Assembly: GCA_010015805.1 (NCBI GenBank)
Contig: ML978141.1
Span: forward strand, 186,001-250,000
Origin: Rhizodiscina lignyota
Lineage: Eukaryota > Ascomycota > Dothideomycetes > Aulographales > Rhizodiscinaceae
Length of the DNA stretch: 64,000 nucleotides
Reading direction: 5' to 3'
Shown one piece after another: positions 57,920 through 64,000 of the stretch; the stretch's first letter is position 1, and every line of letters begins with the position of its first letter. The position numbers were made by a program, and so were the translations under genes. Under the pieces are notes generated by a model that was given only the letters and a program-made list of their open reading frames with translations, made no database searches and was not told the origin of the DNA.

Positions 57920-58681
57920 ACTGAAGTGGTTAGAGATTGAGAATCTGGGAGAATGATCAATCGTACAGTATGCGAAGACAATCGGGTCTACCATCGCCCT
58001 TTGCGAGCCAGCTGCTCAGATCGTCAGATTCGAGATCGTCAGATTCGAATTTGACCTCATCTGTTGTCTGTAATGTAATCAGAATTCCACTACAGAATGT
58101 GGTTGAGTTGCTGTTCAAATACTGATTCTTTCGTGATATCCACGAATCGTAGGATTTCTGAACCAGTGAAAGTATCCCCACGCTTTATGAGCCTGCTGTA
58201 GAAGTATTCATCCATTGGGATATCAGGCAGCTACACCAAGAGCACCATGCCCGTGGAGATGCAGATCAAGCAATTTTTATTGAAGCCAGAATCATCTCAT
58301 GTGCTTTGCGCTCAGGGGCTGATGGTGCAGCCACATTCAGCCACCTCAGCTCCCTGTTAGACGTCCTCCGAAATTTCACCCGGACACGGAGAGTTTTCAA
58401 ACTCCTCTCCGTCTTGACACAACAATCGTACTATCAACCCTTTACCGGAAGTGACAACAGTCAATAAACATCTTTTGTGACATTGAACATGATGAGGAAC
58501 CTATTCAAACCATACTCCTAGCCTTCAGGACCTGATGCCGCTCTTACTAAGGCTGGCATGAGCCTACTTCCAAGTCGGGGCTAGTTGTTCGCATTTTCTC
58601 ACCGGTAGATAAGTCGCCGAATATCATTTCTGAGTTACGGAATGGTCTCGTTTTGCATCTTTTTAATACAATGGAAATGCC
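57920..58681. other. Intergenic, divergent promoters
   Basis: About 760 bp between the CorA-like gene and HET gene 3. It contains a 15-bp tandem duplication at 58018-58047. No gene is supported. Confidence 0.45.
58018..58047. repeat. 15-bp perfect tandem duplication
   Basis: agatcgtcagattcg occurs twice head to tail in the putative promoter region between the CorA-like gene and HET gene 3. It looks like a recent slippage product. Confidence 0.8.
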
Positions 58682-60484
58682 ATGCAGCAGTTTGAGTACA
58701 CGGAGTTGCCAGACCCAAAAGCCTATATTCGACTACTCAAATTCCTAAGGTCAACAGACCGCGAAAGTCATGAGCATGGCATTGGGTCGATTCGTTGTAC
58801 CCTCACAGACGTGGCCGATCAAACGCAGACAACGTATTATGCGCTTTCTTACACCTGGGGAGAGGAGACTGACCGAAAAGAGATTGAGCTCAACGGCTGT
58901 CGTTTTGAGGTGACCAACAATCTCTACGAATTCCTGTCTGTCATTCGAGACAGTGAAGGCGATATCCAATTGTGGATTGATGCAATCTGTATCAACCAAT
59001 TCGACGATCTCGAGAAAGCCCGTCAAGTCGAACGGATGGGTGACATTTACCGTCATGCTGAAACAACCACATGTTGGCTAGGCCTTCCGGAAACCGAGGA
59101 CTTAGACAAGGCATTTGCCTTCCTTGAGTTTGTCGGCCGAGAAATCGGTTCTGTCACCAACAAGGGCAGATTTGACTGGGAACGCTTTCGCACGATGCAA
59201 GAACCCATTATCAACAGCTATTGGGCGCTTCTCCAGGACGACGTGGATCCTTCGAGCGAAAATGCCGTGGCTCGGAAATATTGGGACTTATTCCACGATG
59301 GCATCGATAGATTCATCGTCGCTCTGACAGTGCTATTTCAGCATCCGTATTGGAGCCGAGCTTGGGTGGTCCAAGAGGTCTTGCTTTCGACAAAGCTTAC
59401 AATTTGGTATGGTATTCGACGGATTCCTTGGGACATGTTTGAATTCCTGACAAATCCACTGTCTTTCAAGAACTGTCCTACGATCAATCGTTTCCATGCC
59501 GAAGACTTGATGGACCAGCGACGAAATCCTGAATACAGAGGCCATCTTCCTGAGATCCTTGTTCGTAACAAGCACACAAGATGCAAAGACCTCCGAGATC
59601 GAATATTTGCGTTCCTGAGCTTACCAAACGCCATAGATGAGCCGCAAATCAAAGTGAACTATGCAATGACCTTGGAAGATCTATACACGCACGTTCTCAG
59701 CCGGTATCTTAACTACGCATATGTGAGCGACCTGGCGCAGGAGCTATCCAATGAATTCAAGATTGAGTCATCATCTTCACCTTCAGGACTCATGCAGAAA
59801 TCTTCGGGACAGACAATGCCACTTCATTTCAGAGGAAGGATAGCTGCGGTGTGGCCAGTGTTCCAGGCTCTTCGGGGTCCGGGCTCTCGAGGATATCTTT
59901 ATCAATACAAATATTTCACAACTAATCGATGGCGGGCAATCCCCGACACAGAAGACGTCGTATCTACATTTGACTCTGATCGGGGAGTGTGGGATTGGAA
60001 AGCCGATAGAGGCGAACCAAGGTATCCACGGGACCCCGGATTTGATGGCATTTGCGACGGAGCAATATGGCCAGGCGATCAACTATTTCAGGTCGAGAAT
60101 CTTGCTGTGGGAGTCATAGCCCGACGCACCACGGATCCAGGTCAGCTCTTCGTCGTAAGCAAAGCGGCCATCGCTCATCCGGAAGCAGTGAGGTTTCCAC
60201 CTCCGGACCATGCTCCACTGACTCTCCAAGGAACCTGGAACCCTTTCGGCGTACGCTTCGAAACGGGTTCCCCACAAAAGCTGTTTGAATCTGGCCAATC
60301 TTCGTCCGTTTTTGCCTTGCTCCAGGAGGAAGGAAAATGGCGAGAGTGGAGAAATGCAGTCTTGGAGCAGAAGCTGCAACTTTTGAGGGAAATACGCACC
60401 AGCGCCAGAGAGCGGCGTCTCGCAGCGGGAGATGAGTCCATATACATGGCTCAAGGATCGAGAAGCCGAAATGGTGGTGGGTGA
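58682..60484 (+). CDS. HET-domain protein 3
   Basis: Uninterrupted frame of 600 residues from the ATG at 58682. HET blocks: TYYALSYTWGEET (51-63), CRFEVTNNLYEFL, LWIDAICINQFDDLEKARQV (97-116) and RMGDIYRHAETTTCWLGLPE. The order and spacing are those of HET gene 1. Shared later blocks are PYWSRAWVVQEVLL (compare SWFERLWIWQEVYH in gene 1), KHTRCKDLRDRIFAFLSLP and KVNYAMTLEDLYTHV. Genes 1 and 3 thus belong to the same HET subgroup but are far diverged. The C-terminus ends in a basic RREIR/ERRLA-type stretch. A role in non-self recognition or cell death is inferred from the family. Confidence 0.9.
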   Translation: MQQFEYTELPDPKAYIRLLKFLRSTDRESHEHGIGSIRCTLTDVADQTQTTYYALSYTWGEETDRKEIELNGCRFEVTNNLYEFLSVIRDSEGDIQLWIDAICINQFDDLEKARQVERMGDIYRHAETTTCWLGLPETEDLDKAFAFLEFVGREIGSVTNKGRFDWERFRTMQEPIINSYWALLQDDVDPSSENAVARKYWDLFHDGIDRFIVALTVLFQHPYWSRAWVVQEVLLSTKLTIWYGIRRIPWDMFEFLTNPLSFKNCPTINRFHAEDLMDQRRNPEYRGHLPEILVRNKHTRCKDLRDRIFAFLSLPNAIDEPQIKVNYAMTLEDLYTHVLSRYLNYAYVSDLAQELSNEFKIESSSSPSGLMQKSSGQTMPLHFRGRIAAVWPVFQALRGPGSRGYLYQYKYFTTNRWRAIPDTEDVVSTFDSDRGVWDWKADRGEPRYPRDPGFDGICDGAIWPGDQLFQVENLAVGVIARRTTDPGQLFVVSKAAIAHPEAVRFPPPDHAPLTLQGTWNPFGVRFETGSPQKLFESGQSSSVFALLQEEGKWREWRNAVLEQKLQLLREIRTSARERRLAAGDESIYMAQGSRSRNGGG

Positions 60485-60603
60485 AAGTCTGGAAGATCCG
60501 GTGAACAGTATGAGAACCCATCAGTATATTACAGCCAACTCATCACACATTACATCGTAGATACATGATACGTCATTGCTTCTTGGTAGATCGTACAGAT
60601 TCA

Positions 60604-61849
60604 TCATCTTTCACCTTTTCGTGCTGGCAGCCGCATCGGCAACTGGATCTTTCCAAACTCTCTTATGCCCTCCGCACCAACTCTTCGCACTTCTGCAACT
60701 GCGTCACCGAGTAGCACTCGTATCGCTCCTTCTAAGCGTCGGTCTTGTTTCCGCCGCATCCAAAGCAGCGCGACGCATAGTGCCAGGATATTAAAGCCAA
60801 TAAACTTGACCAAGCCCCATAAAACCCAACTGAACCATCCATATATCGAATACCTTCGGCCACGGCTGAATAACCTTCGTGATTCAAGCTGTTCGCGTAA
60901 AGCTGAGACCTCGGCAGTAAGCTTGATAAGATTGGCTTCCACTCTCTTTCGCCATTTCTGGTCATTCGAGTCGCGTCGTGTGGGAGGTGGTCGATCTGAT
61001 GACCTCTGCCGGCTTACGTCCTCGCATCCTTTGTCCTTTCCTACCCTCGCAGGTGGTTCTATAGGTGATGGTGATGTAGCGTTGTATTGTGAGTCTGGAG
61101 CGTCCACGAATTCGGCATTCTCGTCTTCATCATCATCGTCCAAATCTTCCTCCTGCGATTCCGACATTGGACTCAGGACTCTCATTGGTGCATCGTCCTT
61201 CCTCCCCGATGACCTCCCCTCTCTTGACTGTCCTGTGTCGTCCAAAGTTGCATAACTCGGCGCATCTTGTAGCCCCACACCGGTCCCCATTGTCTGTAGT
61301 GGGCTGCTACTTGAGCTGCTCGGCACGTTGCTCTTTATCTGGTCCCACACAAATTCTAATTCGCTGACCAATTCTCGAGCGTCTGGAGTCGGTGCAGCAT
61401 ACTTGTGCATAGTATCAATCAACGTCGAGATGTATCGGCGCTTCGCTTCTGTCCGCGACAGACCGGCTTGCGCTTGCCAGGCATCGTACTTCTCTCGCGC
61501 GCGTTTCGCTGCGTCTGAATCGCCTGAGGGTCGGGGGAGGATGCCGTCTACGTCGCCTTCTGTAAAACTGTCAATAATCCTTCGAGGACATGCATGCGCG
61601 GAGGCTCGAAGCGGGGGAGGTGCGCCTTCCGACGGAGGGGAGAGACGTACCCATTGCTTGCTTGTACAGCCCGTACAGCTTGAGCCGCATCGCCGCAGGT
61701 GGCTTCTCAGAGCCTGTTCGTATCTTGTTGACAGTATTGAGGGCATGGCTGAATACGCGGTCTGGAGAATAAATTTTGCAAGCTCAGCATGTGAAGTTTG
61801 CAATGGAATGACGAAGTGGTGTAGCTCGCTTACCTACGGAGTCTGACAT
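60604..61849 (-). CDS. ATG37: Acyl-CoA-binding, tail-region membrane protein (Atg37/ACBD5-like)
   Basis: Three exons, 61834-61849, 61651-61761 and 60604-61559, give 360 residues; the first is only 16 nt. The ACBP domain (about 1-100) reads SVDRVFSHALNTVNKIRTGS, AMRLKLYGLYKQAMEGDVDG and REKYDAWQAQAGLSRTEAKR, with the family's Lys/Tyr acyl-CoA contacts. A disordered acidic segment (EEDLDDDDEDENAEF) follows, then a coiled coil (KWRKRVEANLIKLTAEVSAL) and one membrane helix (WVLWGLVKFIGFNILALCVAL) about 50 residues from the end. ACBP, coiled coil and near-C-terminal helix are the layout of yeast/fungal Atg37 and mammalian ACBD5, peroxisomal membrane proteins in pexophagy and ER contact. The gene symbol is by architecture. 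Confidence 0.85.
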
Positions 61850-63605
61850 GTCTTCACGACGGTGTGATTGCTGCGGCAAGGCGCGGCGCTCTAACCGACG
61901 AGCCTAATAAAAGAAAAGTGATTAAGGATGGGCGCGACTTGAATATAGATTGCATTGCTGATACCCATGTTGTGGCCGATGGATGATGCGGGCACGCGAG
62001 CTTGGAGATGGATTTGCCGCGGCATTGCTCGCCGAGCGCGGAAGTCTGTCCGCTATATATAAACATTTTGATATCACTCTCGCTGTATATCGGTTCAATT
62101 AAATAGTCTGATCTACCATAACTTACAGGATAAGTTCACATTTAATTATCAACTGTGCGACTGTGCGAGAGTGGATATGCATTTCGAGAAATGACACTAT
62201 CGTACCTCCCTTGGGCCGATCTACATATTCATACAACAGGACAATGGAGACTTTCACTATGGAAATCACTCACTTAATACAACAGGAATTGGACCTCTTT
62301 CTCAGTTCTTGAGAAGAGTGAACGTGAAGATTAATGCTCGAACATGAGTGCCGCCGTTGAGTGCGATACTCGAATCTATGTTTCTATCGGATGCTCGCCA
62401 GCATGAGCTCGTGAAGATACAAACAAATAGTCCATTAAAACAGATATATGATGATGTTTCAGCAGTCGAGGCGCAAGTGTGGTTGTCCATGATGCGCAAA
62501 GTACGTTGGCAGCGCTTCGACTGAATAGGAACGTAATGGCGTCGATCTGCCAGAGGCTTCCCCCCAAGAAGCCCTCGTTTCCACGTCGGTGTCACCTAAT
62601 GGCTTGGCTACTGAACTGCAGCGGCTGCTGGCTAAGTCGGATGTTGGTGTTCTGAATTGACAGCAGCAGTCTTGCTGGCGAGTCGTGGATTGGTGACTCA
62701 TTGCGGTACATGCAGAGTTCGTTTGAATCTCTGGCTCGCATGCCTCAGGTCCTCAAACCTCTCCCGCTGTGCCTCGCCGCGTGCTTCGCCCTCATTCTAT
62801 TTCCTCGCTAACCGCAATCCTTCGTTGTTGACAGTCAGAGAATGCTCAGGGCCCGCAGTCGTGGCAAACAATTAAGTTCCACTAGTTACCGGTTTGTGGA
62901 AGAACTGATTTTCTCGATAGCGCTGTGGTCCCCGTCTCTTAAGCCTGGTGCTGACCAGAGCGACTGACTGTGATGTTGCAAATCACTGTGTCTCCCTGGA
63001 ACGTGCCAAGTCTGCGTACTGAGCAATTTTGAAGCCTTTGAGAGACGGGCCTTTGCTGAATTGTATCTGAAGAGGATATGACACGTTTGTAACCGGTCCA
63101 CTAGGATAAAAGAATTTACCGAACATTGGATCCGAAGCTGGGCGATGAAGGCGGCAACTGTGATAGGAGTCCGCGCTCCAACCAAAACAATGCAGATTCA
63201 AGAGAGAGCGCATGAGACGAGGAAGGTCCACTAAGATGAGATTGATTGAAAAGCGTAGGTAGTGAAGCCAATGGGAACCGACAGGATAAAACCTTGTCAT
63301 GAAGCCAGTTCGACATTCGCATAGCCCTAAATCAACTTGAAAAGCGGACTGACTTCTCCAGATGTCGCTCATGTAAGCGTATACTGATGCCAGATCCAGG
63401 AACAGAAGTGTAGATTCTTTTCAAGGACGACTTGGTGAAAGCCAAAGCGTGCTTGTCTTGACTGATACTTCCAGTGTTCTGATCAAGCGGTCGTTGACTC
63501 TGAAGCTTCCAAGAATCAATGTTTATGACCATTTACACTCTTGCATTAAGCCCGAGTAAGTTGATAGTCTATGATTGATATTGAAATGCATCAAAAATCG
63601 TCTTA
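61850..63605. other. Intergenic, no gene seen
   Basis: 1.75 kb of lower coding signal. The longest frame (62983-63372, minus, ATG at 63372, 129 codons) has no recognisable domain. Other frames overlap in conflict. I see no RNA gene or repeat here. Confidence 0.4.
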
Positions 63606-64000
63606 CTAGGAGTTCGTGATGCTTTCGTGCGAGTTTCCTTCGGAAGGCGCTTCATACGCGGGATCATTTCTTCCCATCTGGGCTGAGTAGCGTTTAAGAA
63701 CGCCGAGGAATTCCTCATCAAACTCTTCGTACCGGGGCAAGCCATCATCTGGAATCGAATACCATGCGGGTTTCGACTTGACAAAGATGTGCATTCCCAC
63801 TTTCGGTAAGAGTTCTGAACCTTTGGTAATCGTTCCAGCCGCTACGTGAGTCTTGTTGGGATAGCAGTCGTACTGAATTACCAGAGTGCCTCCACACTGC
63901 ACACAGAGCGATCGAGTAGCAATGTTGCTCACTCTGTACTTCGCCGTCGGTCCTTCCCAGACGATGGTGTCTCGTTTGATTCCGGTCCACGCTCCAAAAG
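63606..64000 (-). CDS. GFA-domain protein (CENP-V/GFA), partial
   Basis: The 5' part lies beyond the right edge of the window. The visible 131 codons read GAWTGIKRDTIVWEGPTAKY, then SLCVQCGGTLVIQYDCYPNK, HVAAGTITKGSELLPKVGMH and FVKSKPAWYSIPDDGLPRYE. The Cys-x2-Cys pair (CVQC), the THVAAGTI block and the KPAWYSIPDDLPRYE end are signatures of the zinc-binding GFA fold, named after the proposed glutathione-dependent formaldehyde-activating enzyme. Most fungal members are of unknown function. The upstream zinc-binding cysteines should be in the missing part. Confidence 0.85.
   Translation of the reverse strand, partial: FGAWTGIKRDTIVWEGPTAKYRVSNIATRSLCVQCGGTLVIQYDCYPNKTHVAAGTITKGSELLPKVGMHIFVKSKPAWYSIPDDGLPRYEEFDEEFLGVLKRYSAQMGRNDPAYEAPSEGNSHESITNS

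Noticed and set aside
62983-63372. 129-codon minus frame with ATG
   Set aside because: No domain, no splice partner and conflicting neighbouring frames; not supported as a gene.

Overview
The window is nuclear DNA from a filamentous ascomycete (Pezizomycotina). Genes are dense and on both strands. Introns are short, mostly 44-97 bp, with GT..AG ends and CTAAC/CTGAC-like branch sites. The gene set is typical of the group: three HET-domain genes, a Zn2Cys6 regulator, a CYP52-like P450, an HDA1 deacetylase with Arb2 domain, ATG8 and ATG37. A Dothideomycete is my best guess from the overall look of the proteins. That is inference; nothing in the sequence fixes the class.

Layout. 0-1.1 kb: degenerate ~115-bp tandem repeats without an intact gene. 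1.8-9 kb: a small conserved protein, the P450, a frameshifted C2H2 zinc-finger gene, an orphan minus-strand frame and the two-exon NCE101 gene. 9.7-12 kb: HET gene 1. 13-17.4 kb: housekeeping block with ATG8, HEM13 and an uncharacterised protein. 18.6-21.1 kb: a decay island with a monoamine-oxidase pseudogene facing an F-box/LRR-like pseudogene. 21.4-26 kb: an FAD monooxygenase divergent from a Zn2Cys6 regulator, a common arrangement for a catabolic or secondary-metabolite enzyme and its regulator. 26.5-30 kb: a small secreted cysteine-rich protein and HET gene 2. 30-35 kb: a 797-residue unknown protein and an O-methyltransferase. 35-45 kb: HDA1, GAPDH, COX5 and RNase H1. 45-53 kb: a DUF202 membrane protein, 6-phosphofructo-2-kinase/fructose-2,6-bisphosphatase, a SAM methyltransferase and a DJ-1/PfpI protein. 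53-64 kb: a ketosteroid-dehydrogenase-like flavoprotein, a CorA-like membrane protein, HET gene 3, an ATG37-type acyl-CoA-binding protein and a GFA-domain gene cut by the window end.

The main results come from rebuilding splice forms by hand. The HDAC and Arb2 parts join into one seven-exon HDA1 gene. Nce101, the secreted cysteine-rich protein, ATG8, GAPDH, COX5, ATG37 and the 797-residue protein become complete. Two introns make sense only as GC-AG introns. I found no transposon with recognisable coding parts, no viral element, no CRISPR and no RNA gene. I did not find a clearly new multi-gene system. The strongest leads are the secreted cysteine-rich protein, the three HET genes, the pseudogene island and the left-edge repeat array.
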